Assembly (NCBI GenBank): GCA_965226695.1
Contig: OZ245405.1
Coordinates: 496,001-560,000 of the forward strand
DNA length: 64,000 bases
Direction of reading: 5' to 3'
Source of the DNA: CATOSD01 sp965226695
GTDB taxonomy: Bacteria > Chloroflexota > Dehalococcoidia > Lucifugimonadales > CATOSD01
Position 1 is the first letter of the stretch; each line of letters starts with the position of its first letter. The position numbers and the translations under genes were made by a program. Of this stretch, positions 42,910-51,376 are shown in pieces. The notes under the pieces were generated by a model that worked only from the letters and a program-made list of their open reading frames with translations, had not been told where the DNA came from and did no database searches.

Positions 42910-42945
42910 GCGCCCCCTCCTGAGCTAGCGCTCGAGAGGGGGCGC
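42910..42945 (+). terminator. Terminator after the FMN-binding gene
   Basis: gcgccccctc (42910-42919) and gagggggcgc (42936-42945) form a perfect ten-pair stem with a 16-base loop that can itself fold (gagctagcgctc). Confidence 0.65.
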
Positions 42946-42970
42946 GAAATCACCGTTGTCGTTCAAGTAG

Positions 42971-43007
42971 GCCGGGGGACCCGGGTATGAGTCCCCGTGC
43001 CCCCGGC
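42971..43007 (-). terminator. Hairpin downstream of the VWA-like gene
   Basis: gccggggg (42971-42978) pairs with cccccggc (43000-43007), with a nested gggac/gtccc. It lies 12 bases past the minus-strand stop and faces the previous terminator. Confidence 0.5.
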
Positions 43008-43018
43008 GGTATCTCCTT

Positions 43019-45133
43019 CTAGTCGCCGTCGCCGCCTGCCGCGTCGCCAATCGGCGTCGGAGGTATTGGCAGCATCATGAAGCTGTACAACTTTCCTTCG
43101 GTGCCTATTACCGTCTCGTTCTTGACCGAGACTTCGCTTACCAGCGGGAGGTTGTTCACACGCACGTTGCGCGCCATCTCCCTGTTCTGCAGGCCCACTC
43201 CACGCTTGGTGAACGTGAAGGCTACGCCGTCGAGTCCAATGATTGGAATCTCACGGCCTCCTACCGCGTCCTTCGAGAACAACTTGTACCGTCCCTCGCG
43301 CTCGAGGTTGGCGAAGTCCACCACCAGGTTACCCTCGTCGTCGAATATGTACCCGTAGGGCGACCTGCGCGTGAGCCAGTATATTGTTGCCCCGATGAGG
43401 GCGACCAGCATCACGGCCGGAATGGTCAGCAGACCCCAGTAGTTGCCGGGCGCGGGCGGCGGCTGCTCAGGTGTCGGTGGGGTGGGGTCCGTCTCCGGCA
43501 CCCTCGGGGACTCCGTCGTCGGCCCGGGTTGCACGGCTGGCAGCACTGACGACAGCGTCACGGAGTCCGCTATGTTCGTGTACGGGCGTCCGGCGTACAC
43601 CAGGTGGAGCCGTATGTCCAGCGTGTGCAGCGTGTCGCTCTCCGGCGTGAAGTAGATGTCGTACTTCCAGGCGAGGTTCTCGGCCACCAGCTGCTGGGGC
43701 ACAAGCTCCAGCGTGCCGGCCGGGCCATCCGACGCCACAGCCGAGATCAGCTCGGACGGCGCGACCGCGTAGGGCTGGCGAAGAATGGTCACGGCCACCT
43801 CGCCGACCTTTTCACGCTGTCCCGCCTTCAGCCCTTCCGTGCGCGTCGTCGTTACGTCTACCGACGGGAACGCCAGCGTCCTGAACTCAGACTGCGAAGC
43901 GATGCGCTGGTCCAGGCCGGGCCAGGTCATCTCCAGATGGACGGGGTAGCGGCCTTCCGTCACCAAGGGCGGGATCGTGGCCGAGAAGTAGCCGTCGCCT
44001 GCCACCTTGTCGCCGGTTTCGCCGTTATCCCACAGGTCGAAGTGGAGCGTATCGCCGCTGGGCGTTCTCACCTGGGCGGTAAGCAGCGCGCCCTCGGCCA
44101 TGACCATTTCCCTCTCGTGCTCAACGTAGGCCGTGAGCACTGCAGCCTCGTTCAGCGGTGTGGTGCCAAGCGGCAACAGAACTGGCCTGTACACGTTCAT
44201 GCTGTAGTGCCAGGCCATGGTGGAGCCGTCCACGCCTCTGATGTTGAGTTGCCAGTCGCCCGGCTCAGGTTCCACCAGCCGCCAGATGACGACGTTGGCG
44301 GTTTCCACCAGGAATGACGACTCGCCGTCACCCGTCGCGCGGGACGTCCCGGACGGGCTTGTGAGCGTGAGGCGGCCACCGCCGTTCTGCTTGAAGGCGA
44401 TCAGGTACATTTCCTGCGTACCGGGCACCGCAGAGGTGGTGAGCGCCAGAGAGTCTGAGCTGGTCAGCTCGCCACCGCCCAAATTGGCGAGCACCGGCCT
44501 GCTGTCCATCCTCAGCACGCTGTTCGTCAAGTCCCTGTATCCTTCCAGGGCAGAGAGGTCGAAGTGCTCGCCGCCCAGCTTGTCGGCAAGTGCCGCAAGC
44601 TGACCGAGTTGCTCGCCGAGTCCTGCCGAGACGTACCGCCAGCCCTCGTTCTGGAAAGTCGTGGCCAGGCCCTCGGCGCTCGTCGAGGACTTCGAGAGAT
44701 CGCTCTCTTCACTCTCGCCGCCGATCAGGTAGATCGTGCTGCCGGCCGGGGCAAGAGTTGCATCCATAAACGCGGCTATCTCGGCCACGGCGTCGAGGAC
44801 GTCCACATCCTCAGCCGCGCCTGGCGCGAGCAGCCAACCGCTCAGGCCGCCATGGAACGCCGCGTAGGCGTCGTCCGTCGTCAGCATCGGCCCGACTCCT
44901 CCGGAAGGGTCGTCCGCCCCGACAAACGTGAACGCCGCGTCCGGTCTGAGCGTCGTGACGAGTCCGATGACGGACTTGGCAGAGTCGACGCCGTCCGTCG
45001 TCCCCGACAGCGCGTGCCTATCTACGATGAAGACAACGCTATCGTGGTCGGTGTTTGAATGGGCGGCTTGACTGGCGAAGCCGACCAAGGCGATTATGGC
45101 TGCTATTAATATGCTCGGAATGAGTCTGCGCAT
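43019..45133 (-). CDS. Membrane-anchored VWA-like protein with C-terminal cytoplasmic domain
   Basis: 704 residues. A signal peptide or TM (residues 4-24) is followed by a VWA-like domain (about 30-210: DSVVFIVDRHALSGTTDGV, STIYLIGGESEESDLS, DKLGGEHFDLSALEG). Its MIDAS is incomplete: DxSxS reads DRHAL. Next come beta-sandwich domains (220-530, including DTLHFDLWDNGETGDKVAGD, as in choice-of-anchor-X proteins), a Pro-rich linker (530-560), one TM helix (about 563-588) and a 115-residue inside domain. Probable surface sensor or adhesion protein. Promoter and GAGGAGGT site are good. Confidence 0.8.
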   Translation of the reverse strand: MRRLIPSILIAAIIALVGFASQAAHSNTDHDSVVFIVDRHALSGTTDGVDSAKSVIGLVTTLRPDAAFTFVGADDPSGGVGPMLTTDDAYAAFHGGLSGWLLAPGAAEDVDVLDAVAEIAAFMDATLAPAGSTIYLIGGESEESDLSKSSTSAEGLATTFQNEGWRYVSAGLGEQLGQLAALADKLGGEHFDLSALEGYRDLTNSVLRMDSRPVLANLGGGELTSSDSLALTTSAVPGTQEMYLIAFKQNGGGRLTLTSPSGTSRATGDGESSFLVETANVVIWRLVEPEPGDWQLNIRGVDGSTMAWHYSMNVYRPVLLPLGTTPLNEAAVLTAYVEHEREMVMAEGALLTAQVRTPSGDTLHFDLWDNGETGDKVAGDGYFSATIPPLVTEGRYPVHLEMTWPGLDQRIASQSEFRTLAFPSVDVTTTRTEGLKAGQREKVGEVAVTILRQPYAVAPSELISAVASDGPAGTLELVPQQLVAENLAWKYDIYFTPESDTLHTLDIRLHLVYAGRPYTNIADSVTLSSVLPAVQPGPTTESPRVPETDPTPPTPEQPPPAPGNYWGLLTIPAVMLVALIGATIYWLTRRSPYGYIFDDEGNLVVDFANLEREGRYKLFSKDAVGGREIPIIGLDGVAFTFTKRGVGLQNREMARNVRVNNLPLVSEVSVKNETVIGTEGKLYSFMMLPIPPTPIGDAAGGDGD

Positions 45134-45154
45134 CTAGCACCTCCTCTTAGCGTA

Positions 45155-45184
45155 AAAATATCCGATACCTATTTTTTTAGTCAA
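45155..45184 (-). promoter_or_regulatory. Promoter of the VWA-like gene
   Basis: Minus strand TTGACT (45184-45179), 18-base spacer beginning with seven A, TATTTT (45160-45155). Leader of about 20 bases with AGGAGGTGCTAG before ATG. Confidence 0.75.
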
Positions 45185-45301
45185 TGAAAATTTGGGCCAG
45201 TTTTGAGCCTTCACACGGACATAGCCCGCTCGCGCGCCTTCGGCCAAGCTGCGCCTGAACGCTCCAAAATAGGCCGATTTCGCCTCCGGGCCGCGGCGGA
45301 G

Positions 45302-45610
45302 ATGCGCCTCGCGACGGCCGTTGCCGCGCTGCTGCTGGTCTGCGCCGGCGTGGTGGCGTGCGACAGCGGGTCGGACGTGCGGACGGCCCGCGGGTACGTG
45401 GTAGGCGTGGAATCGAAGTCGCTGCTAGAGCTGGACCTGGTGCGGGTGCGCACAGAGACGGGAGAGACAATCGAGCTCAGCGCGAAGGGCAAACTCTTCC
45501 CGGGCTTTTCGCCTTCTCACCTGAGAGAGCACATGGTGCAGGGGCTGCCGGTGATGGTGAGCTACCACCGGCAGGACGGCGAGCTGGTGCTCGACGAGGT
45601 GAGAGACTAG
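45302..45610 (+). CDS. Small lipoprotein
   Basis: 102 residues from ATG 45302. Signal MRLATAVAALLLVCAGVVAC with lipobox VVAC, then a compact beta domain: RGYVVGVESKSLLELDLVRV, TETGETIELSAKGKLFPGFS, LREHMVQGLPVMVSYHRQDG. It resembles small OB-like proteins that tune binding in envelope complexes, but no family is recognised. It converges with the next gene; the two stop codons share CTAG (45607-45610). Confidence 0.75.
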   Translation: MRLATAVAALLLVCAGVVACDSGSDVRTARGYVVGVESKSLLELDLVRVRTETGETIELSAKGKLFPGFSPSHLREHMVQGLPVMVSYHRQDGELVLDEVRD

Positions 45611-46230
45611 CGCTCCGCGGAGCGGCGGGCCCGGCGCGACCTGGTCCACAGGTAGATCACGCCGCCCACGATGGCGCCAATCGCCAACACGAACACTATC
45701 GTGCCCTCCACGCCGGGCAGCAGGGGCTGGCGGCCGATCCGCAGCGGAGCGTCCAGCGAAGCCGGGCCGATACTGTCGTGGTCCAACTGGACGCGCAGGA
45801 CCCAGTCGCCCGGCCTTTTGAACGTAATGTTCGCGTCGTAGTAGGGCGGCGACGTCTCGTCCGAGCCGGGCGTGAGCAACGCCGGAGCCTTGTAGACAGG
45901 CTCGCCTTCCTCGTCGAGGGCGACTACGGTTATCACGGCGTCGAGCACGGGCCGGGAGGTCGCCGTCTCGTGGGGAATGACCGAGATGTGCACCGAGCCG
46001 ACGATTGGCCGCACGGGTTGCACTTCCAATGCGACGTAGAAGCCGCCCGCGACACCACGAAAAACGAGCAGGGTGGACCCCTGCCCATGGGCGCTCGCGT
46101 GGTCGGCTGAGGTGAAAAGCGCGGCCACAAGGGCCACGGCAAGCAGCCCCGCCGCGCCGGCCGCACTTAGCGCGGGCGCGATGAGGCGCGCCAACGAACG
46201 CCTTCCGCGGCGACGCGTTTCGTCGAGCAA
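45607..46230 (-). CDS. Membrane protein with extracytoplasmic FixH/YtkA-like domain
   Basis: 207 residues. N-terminal signal/TM (about 12-42, LIAPALSAAGAAGLLAVALV), an HASAHGQGSTLLVF start of the exported part, a beta-sandwich (GGFYVALEVQPVRPIVGSVH ... ANITFKRPGDWVLRVQLDHD) and a C-terminal TM (about 172-195) with a basic tail. The HGQGST and GDWxLxV motifs recall FixH/YtkA-like and copper-resistance domains that chaperone copper to oxidases. Convergent with the small lipoprotein. Confidence 0.65.
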   Translation of the reverse strand: MLDETRRRGRRSLARLIAPALSAAGAAGLLAVALVAALFTSADHASAHGQGSTLLVFRGVAGGFYVALEVQPVRPIVGSVHISVIPHETATSRPVLDAVITVVALDEEGEPVYKAPALLTPGSDETSPPYYDANITFKRPGDWVLRVQLDHDSIGPASLDAPLRIGRQPLLPGVEGTIVFVLAIGAIVGGVIYLWTRSRRARRSAER

Positions 46231-46392
46231 TTCAGCCTCCTACTTTCAGTTCAGGTGTGCGCCCAAGCATGGTACGTGGCGGCGCGTCCGGAAGTCTAGA
46301 GTTCCAGGCGCGCCACTTGGGGGAGGTCAATGCGCCGTGGCTCACCCACGCCCTGGACGGGATTCTGGAGCGTGGGCCGGCGCAAAACCAAA

Positions 46393-46422
46393 TTGACAGA
46401 GGCGGCAATCCGGTGGTAGGCT
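46393..46422 (+). promoter_or_regulatory. Probable promoter of the DUF362 gene
   Basis: TTGACA (46393-46398), 18-base spacer, TAGGCT (46417-46422). Leader of about 50 bases with CTGGGAGGAAT before the ATG. Confidence 0.6.
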
Positions 46423-46476
46423 GAACACATTCTGGGCAAGTGTTTGCTTTTTCGTACAAGTGCTGGGAGGAATGCT

Positions 46477-47913
46477 ATGGCAAAGTCGCAAGTCTACTAT
46501 ATGGACGCCCATTCGGAGTCGACGGAGACGAGCCTGGTCTCGAAGATGCTCACGGTCTTTGACGCCGCTGGCCTCGACGAGCTGGTCAAGCCGAACGACA
46601 TCGTGGCCATCAAGATACACTGCGGTGAGTGGAACAACACTGCCTACCTTCGCCCCGTGTACGCGCGAGCGCTGGCGGACCGCATCAAGGAGTTGGGCGG
46701 GCGTCCGTTCGTATGCGACACCACGACGTCGACCTACTCGCCATGGGGTTCGCGTTCGTCCGAGCTCGACATCGTGCTGACGGCGGAGCGCAACGGATAC
46801 AGCTCGGCCACGCTGGGCTGCCCGTTCATCTGCGCCGACGGCTTCATAGGCACCAGCGACTACCGCGTGGACCTGCCCGAAGGCTACCTGCTCAAGGAGG
46901 CCTACGTTGCTCAGGCCATAGCCGCGGCCGACGTTCTCATCGCCCTGACCCACTTCAAGGGCCACGGCATGGGAGTTATCGGCGGCGCGCTCAAGAACCT
47001 GGGGATCGGCGCTCAGTCCAAGCGCGGCAAGCTGAACGTTCACATGGGCGGCCATCCCAACTACGGCTACGGCGCCGCGGCTACGTTTCACCCGGAACGC
47101 TTCAAGGGTAAGGCCAACACGCCCGACTGGGAGATTCTCGAGGACTGCTGCCCGTTCAACCTGTACCACATCAACGAGAACGACGAGCTCGAGTGGGAGC
47201 GCGAGCGCTGCGCCACCTGTCTGGGCTGCTTCGGCGTGATGGGCCCGCGAGGTCTCGCCGAGGTGCCGCCGATCAACTTCGATGCCGTGGACGTCGCGAT
47301 CGCCGATGCCTGCCTGGGCGTTGAGAAGGCCGTGGGCCGCGACAAGGTCGGCTACATCAACATGGCCATCGACGTGTCCCCGCGCTGCGACTGCGCCAAC
47401 CACGCCGACATCCCCATAGTTCCGCACCTGGGCGTTTTTGCCAGCAAGGACGCCGTTGCCATCGACATGGCGTGCGTCGACGCCGCCCGGCAGTCGGTGG
47501 GCATACCCGGCTCCGCGGCGGAGCTCATGGAGGCGCACCACGCCGGCGACGCCAAGTTCGAGGCCGCCGCCGCCACGTTCCACGGCCAGAGCGAGGTCGC
47601 GAGCATCAACACCGGACACGAGATCGGACTCGGCAACCGCGACTACGACCTCGTGGACGTGCAGCCCGCCGACGGCGAGAAGTACAGGTTCCCCTACGAC
47701 CGCAGGGCCAGCCGCCAGCGCTTCGGCGAGCGCTTCGAAAAGTTCCAGCCGTTCCCCTATGACAGGCACGACGGCAGGGGCTTCGACCGCAACAAGGAGG
47801 TGGACCTCGAAGCCATGAAGAAGCACTACCCGCACTACGTCAACGGCGAGTTGTCCAACGGCCACGTCGAGATCTCGGCCGAGGAGCTTGTGCCCGCCGA
47901 CGACAACGACTAG
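46477..47913 (+). CDS. DUF362-domain Fe-S protein
   Basis: 478 residues from ATG 46477 (GGGAGGAATGCT). DUF362 pattern: DIVAIKIHCGEWNNTAYLRP, ALTHFKGHGMGVIGGALKNL (basic loop), and a Cys-rich centre: EDCCPFNLYHINENDELEWE, then RERCATCLGCFGVMGPRG, and later PRCDCANHADIP. The spacing CxxCxxC plus other Cys suggests a 4Fe-4S cluster. Members appear in ferredoxin-like redox systems and in methanogen and anaerobe genomes; the reaction is unknown. About 130 residues longer than the minimal family. Followed by an unrelated small gene after 69 bases. Confidence 0.85.
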   Translation: MAKSQVYYMDAHSESTETSLVSKMLTVFDAAGLDELVKPNDIVAIKIHCGEWNNTAYLRPVYARALADRIKELGGRPFVCDTTTSTYSPWGSRSSELDIVLTAERNGYSSATLGCPFICADGFIGTSDYRVDLPEGYLLKEAYVAQAIAAADVLIALTHFKGHGMGVIGGALKNLGIGAQSKRGKLNVHMGGHPNYGYGAAATFHPERFKGKANTPDWEILEDCCPFNLYHINENDELEWERERCATCLGCFGVMGPRGLAEVPPINFDAVDVAIADACLGVEKAVGRDKVGYINMAIDVSPRCDCANHADIPIVPHLGVFASKDAVAIDMACVDAARQSVGIPGSAAELMEAHHAGDAKFEAAAATFHGQSEVASINTGHEIGLGNRDYDLVDVQPADGEKYRFPYDRRASRQRFGERFEKFQPFPYDRHDGRGFDRNKEVDLEAMKKHYPHYVNGELSNGHVEISAEELVPADDND

Positions 47914-47982
47914 CACAAACCCGGCGGCCGCCGGACGGCTTAGCCCGCTTCCGGCGCGCCGCCGCACCACGGAGAGGCGCAG

Positions 47983-48306
47983 ATGCCACAGTCAGGACAG
48001 GACATGCTCGACGAGGCGATCGCCGCTTGCCGGCAGATCGCCGACGGTTTGGGCGCCCAGAACCAGGCGTGGGAAGACTCGATAACCGAGATAGTCGAGA
48101 AGTTCGACGAGGTCAGCGACACCTTCTTCTTCAAGACCATGCCGAGCATCCCCGTAACCAGGAGCTGCAACCGCGCGGCTTCTGCCGCGCTCGAGCTCAA
48201 GAGCGCCCAGGATTGGGACTCGTTCGGACCCGCGCTCGAAGAACTCATCGCAAACGCGCAGAACGTGATCGACAAGGCCGGCATGAGGGGAACAACCCTC
48301 ACGTGA
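47983..48306 (+). CDS. Small protein of unknown function
   Basis: 107 residues, all helical: DEAIAACRQIADGLGAQNQA, then TEIVEKFDEVSDTFFFKTMP and LEELIANAQNVIDKAGMRG. One Cys near each end of the first half. Site GGAGAGGCGCAG precedes ATG 47983. It may act with the upstream DUF362 or downstream epimerase gene by context only. No homologous family comes to mind. Confidence 0.6.
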   Translation: MPQSGQDMLDEAIAACRQIADGLGAQNQAWEDSITEIVEKFDEVSDTFFFKTMPSIPVTRSCNRAASAALELKSAQDWDSFGPALEELIANAQNVIDKAGMRGTTLT

Positions 48307-48330
48307 CGCCTCCCGCCCAGGCAGGTGACA

Positions 48331-49230
48331 ATGGATGACACCACCCAGCGAGAGAGCGGGCTCGTTCTTGTAACGGGCGGCGCGGGAAGCGTGGGCCGGC
48401 AGCTCATCGAACGCCTCAGAGGCGCCGGGCGAGCCGTTCGCGTGTTCGACCTTCCGATGATGGACTTTTCGGGTCTGGAGGACGATTCTGGCATCGACAT
48501 CGTGAAGGGGGACATCACCCGGCCCGACGACGTCGCGAGAGCTGCCGTCGGGGTAGGCGCTGTAGCCCACCTGGCCGCGCTGTTGCCGCCAAACAGCGAG
48601 CGTGACCGCGGCGTGACCTTCGCCGTAAACGTCGACGGGACGCGCAACCTGCTCGACGCGCTGCAGGAACACAGCCCCGGCGCGGCGTTGGTGTTCACCT
48701 CGTCGATCAGCACCTACGGCGATACCTCCGCCGAGCAACCGACCGTTATGGTCGATCACCCCCAGCAGGCCATCGACCTCTATGCAGAGAGCAAGATCGC
48801 CGGGGAGAAGCTGGTCGCCGAGTCGGCGCTTCGGGCGGTGTCGCTGCGCATTGCGCCCATTGCCGTTCCCGCGTTCCTGGAGCCGCCGCAGGTGTGGCCC
48901 TTCACGCCGGACCAGCGCGTGGAGATGGTGCATCGCGACGACGTGGTCGACGCGCTGTTCGCGGCGGTCACCCTGCCGGAAGCCGCCCAGGGCGTGCTGA
49001 ACATCGCGGGCGGCCCCTCGTGGCAGCTTGCCGGGCGGGACTACGTGAACGATTTCTACGACTTTGTCGGCGCCCCTTCCGATGATGCGGTCTACCGCGA
49101 TTCGCCCGGGTGGGTGGACTGGTACGACTCCGAGGAATCGCAGAGAATCTTGGGCTACCAGAACCGGCCCTACGATCACTACGCCCAGCAGATGCGCGAC
49201 ATTGTGCAGGCGATGATGGAGGAGTACTAG
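48331..49230 (+). CDS. NAD-dependent epimerase/dehydratase
   Basis: 299 residues from ATG 48331. Extended SDR: NAD motif LVTGGAGSVGRQLIERLRGA, AVAHLAALLPP, catalytic Ser region FTSSISTYGD and YAESKIAGEKL (Y-x3-K). C-terminal part binds a substrate, probably a nucleotide sugar or other polar ligand. Nearest to UDP-sugar epimerase-like and NAD-dependent reductases. Follows the small gene by 24 bases; both could be in one unit. Confidence 0.88.
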   Translation: MDDTTQRESGLVLVTGGAGSVGRQLIERLRGAGRAVRVFDLPMMDFSGLEDDSGIDIVKGDITRPDDVARAAVGVGAVAHLAALLPPNSERDRGVTFAVNVDGTRNLLDALQEHSPGAALVFTSSISTYGDTSAEQPTVMVDHPQQAIDLYAESKIAGEKLVAESALRAVSLRIAPIAVPAFLEPPQVWPFTPDQRVEMVHRDDVVDALFAAVTLPEAAQGVLNIAGGPSWQLAGRDYVNDFYDFVGAPSDDAVYRDSPGWVDWYDSEESQRILGYQNRPYDHYAQQMRDIVQAMMEEY

Positions 49231-49237
49231 CCTCGCC

Positions 49238-49603
49238 ATGACGCTAGCGCAAGATAACATCGCGATTTGCCTTCGACTCATTCAACACGCGGAAGAGGAA
49301 CTGGCCAACGGCGAACCGCTCCATGCGTCTGAAAAGGCGTGGGGAGCGGTAGCGCGTCGCCTCAAAGCTATCGCGCGCCAAAGAAAGTGGCGACACGGCG
49401 GGCACTACCACTTGTACCAGATAATTGATCGGCTGGTGGATGAGGCCGGCGATGCCGACATTGGTAGATTTTTCAAGATTGCTGAGAGCCTGCACGGCAA
49501 CTTCTACAACAACTTTATGACCGACAGAGCGGTGCGCACCGGCATAGAGGATGTAAAACTGCTGCTGGGCAAGCTGAGCGACATCTACGAGAACGGAAAC
49601 TGA
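49238..49603 (+). CDS. PaREP1/HEPN-like protein (copy D)
   Basis: 121 residues. Same family as the genes at 25459, 34809 and 35226: ICLRLIQHAEEELANGEPLH, ASEKAWGAVARRLKAIARQR, KWRHGGHYHLYQIIDRLVDE, and AESLHGNFYNNFMTDRAVRT. The HGGHYHLY histidine cluster corresponds to HGRHGHLF in copy A. Only seven bases separate it from the epimerase stop, so the gene is in that operon. Confidence 0.75.
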   Translation: MTLAQDNIAICLRLIQHAEEELANGEPLHASEKAWGAVARRLKAIARQRKWRHGGHYHLYQIIDRLVDEAGDADIGRFFKIAESLHGNFYNNFMTDRAVRTGIEDVKLLLGKLSDIYENGN

Positions 49604-49638
49604 GCGGCAGAAGGTTTGCCGCCCATGGAGACGAAAAT

Positions 49639-50511
49639 ATGACCTCCCCTATCCAGACCCAGCCCAGCGCCGGCTCCGAAGTGCGGCCCAAGATGGAGCG
49701 GTTGCGCTCGATTCTGCGAGATATGGGGACCGTGGTCGTCGCCTACTCCGGCGGGGTTGACAGCGCGTTCCTTGCCGCCGCCGCGAACGACATCCTCGGC
49801 GAACGGGCCCTTGCCGTCACCGCCAACTCCCCGAGCCTGGCGCCTTCGGAGCTGCGCGAAGCCGAGGAGCTGGCCCAGCGGCTGGGCCTGAACCACCGCG
49901 TGATTCACACCCGCGAGGTGGAGCGCGAGGACTACCAGGCCAACAACCCCAACCGCTGCTTCTTCTGCAAAGACGAGCTGTACACCCATCTCAGCCGCTT
50001 CGCGCCCGAGGAGGGCTACGACTGGATCGCGAACGGCACCAACGTCGACGACCTTGGCGACTTCAGGCCAGGGCTGAACGCCGCCAAGCAGTACGGCGTA
50101 CGCAGTCCTCTGGTCGAGGCTGAGCTGACAAAGGCCGAGATCCGCGAGTTGTCCAGGGGCATGGGCCTGCCGACGTGGGACAAGCCTGCCCAGGCGTGCC
50201 TGTCGTCGCGCATACCCTACGGCACCGTGGTCACGGTGGAGGCGCTCACCCGCATAGCTCAGGCGGAGGAGTTCCTGCACGGTTTGGGCATTCGACAGTT
50301 GCGCGTTCGGCACCACGACAACGTTGCCCGCATCGAAGTGGAGGCGACCGACCTGGCTAAGCTGGTGGACGAGTCCGTGCGCCAGCGGGTGGTAGACAGA
50401 TTCCGTGAGATAGGCTACTCCTACGTCACGCTCGACCTGCAAGGCTTCCGTTCGGGCAGCATGAACGAGGTGCTCGCCGGGCTCAAGCGGAAGGCATCGG
50501 AGGCGAAGTAG
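49639..50511 (+). CDS. larE: ATP-dependent sacrificial sulfur transferase LarE
   Basis: 290 residues. PP-loop ATPase motif VVAYSGGVDSAF (37-42), CFFC pair C107/C110, and PAQACLSSRIPYG with C187, matching the cysteine that donates its sulfur in single-cysteine LarE of lactobacilli. LarE makes the thioacids of the nickel-pincer cofactor for lactate racemase LarA and relatives. Neither larA, larB nor larC is in the window, so the product must act with distant genes. Possible C107/C110 cluster binding is noted in some LarE forms. Confidence 0.9.
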   Translation: MTSPIQTQPSAGSEVRPKMERLRSILRDMGTVVVAYSGGVDSAFLAAAANDILGERALAVTANSPSLAPSELREAEELAQRLGLNHRVIHTREVEREDYQANNPNRCFFCKDELYTHLSRFAPEEGYDWIANGTNVDDLGDFRPGLNAAKQYGVRSPLVEAELTKAEIRELSRGMGLPTWDKPAQACLSSRIPYGTVVTVEALTRIAQAEEFLHGLGIRQLRVRHHDNVARIEVEATDLAKLVDESVRQRVVDRFREIGYSYVTLDLQGFRSGSMNEVLAGLKRKASEAK

Positions 50512-50588
50512 CGGGCCGTTCATCGTGCGCCCAATGCCGGGCGCGGCGTGGCCCATCACCGACCTTTTCTGGACGAGAGGCAGGAACA

Positions 50589-51335
50589 ATGAGACTTGAA
50601 GGCAAAGTAGCCCTTATCAGCGGCGGGGCGCGCGGCATGGGGGCCGCCGAGGCGCGGAGGTTTGCCCTTGAGGGGGCGAAGGTGGGCATCGCGGACGTGC
50701 TCGAAGACGAGGGCCGCCGCCTGGAGGCCGAGATCGCCGAGGCGGGCGGCGACGCGGTGTTCATACGGCTCGACGCCACCAGCGAGGAAGACTGGACCGA
50801 TGCCGTTGCCGAGGTGGAGCGCCGCTACGGCAAGCTCGACGTCCTTGTGAACAACGCGGGCATCTACCGGCGCGGCTATGTGCTGGAGACCGACTCCGAG
50901 ACCTGGGACAAGGTGATGGACGTGAACGCCAAGGGCGTGTTCCTGGGCACCAAGGCGGCCATTCCCGCGATGCGCAGGGCCGGCGGCGGCTCGATCGTCA
51001 ACATCTCCTCCACCGCCGGCCTGGTCGGTGGCGGCGCGGCGGCCTACAACGCCTCCAAGGGCGCGGTTCGGCTGCTCACAAAGGCGACCGCCATCCAGTA
51101 CGCCGGGGAGGGCATCCGGGTGAACTCGGTGCACCCCGGCCCCATCGACACCGACATGCTCGCGATGGTATACACGAGCCCCGAGATGCGCCAGGAACGC
51201 CTCGCGAACATTCCACTGGGCCGCGCGGGCCGTCCTGAAGAGGTGGTCAACGGGGTGTTGTTCCTGGCGTCCGACGAGGCGTCGTTCATGACCGGCAGTG
51301 AACTGGTCATCGACGGGGGCGCGACCGCCCAGTAA
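50589..51335 (+). CDS. Short-chain dehydrogenase/reductase
   Basis: 248 residues. Classical SDR: cofactor loop ISGGARGMGAAEARRFALEG, NNAG motif LVNNAGIYRRG, catalytic Ser in IVNISSTAGLVGG and Y-x3-K in YNASKGAVRLL; DGGATAQ end typical of FabG/glucose-dehydrogenase-like enzymes. An acidic residue after the second strand (VGIADVLEDE) favours NAD(H). Substrate unknown. ATG 50589 follows GAGAGGCAGGAAC. Confidence 0.9.
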   Translation: MRLEGKVALISGGARGMGAAEARRFALEGAKVGIADVLEDEGRRLEAEIAEAGGDAVFIRLDATSEEDWTDAVAEVERRYGKLDVLVNNAGIYRRGYVLETDSETWDKVMDVNAKGVFLGTKAAIPAMRRAGGGSIVNISSTAGLVGGGAAAYNASKGAVRLLTKATAIQYAGEGIRVNSVHPGPIDTDMLAMVYTSPEMRQERLANIPLGRAGRPEEVVNGVLFLASDEASFMTGSELVIDGGATAQ

Positions 51336-51376
51336 GCGGACTTCTCTCCCATCGAGGGAGAGGGGATTTCGGCGCC

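Noticed and set aside
45203..45610. Longer 135-codon start for the small lipoprotein
   Set aside because: The first 33 codons lack coding character; the signal peptide starts at 45302.
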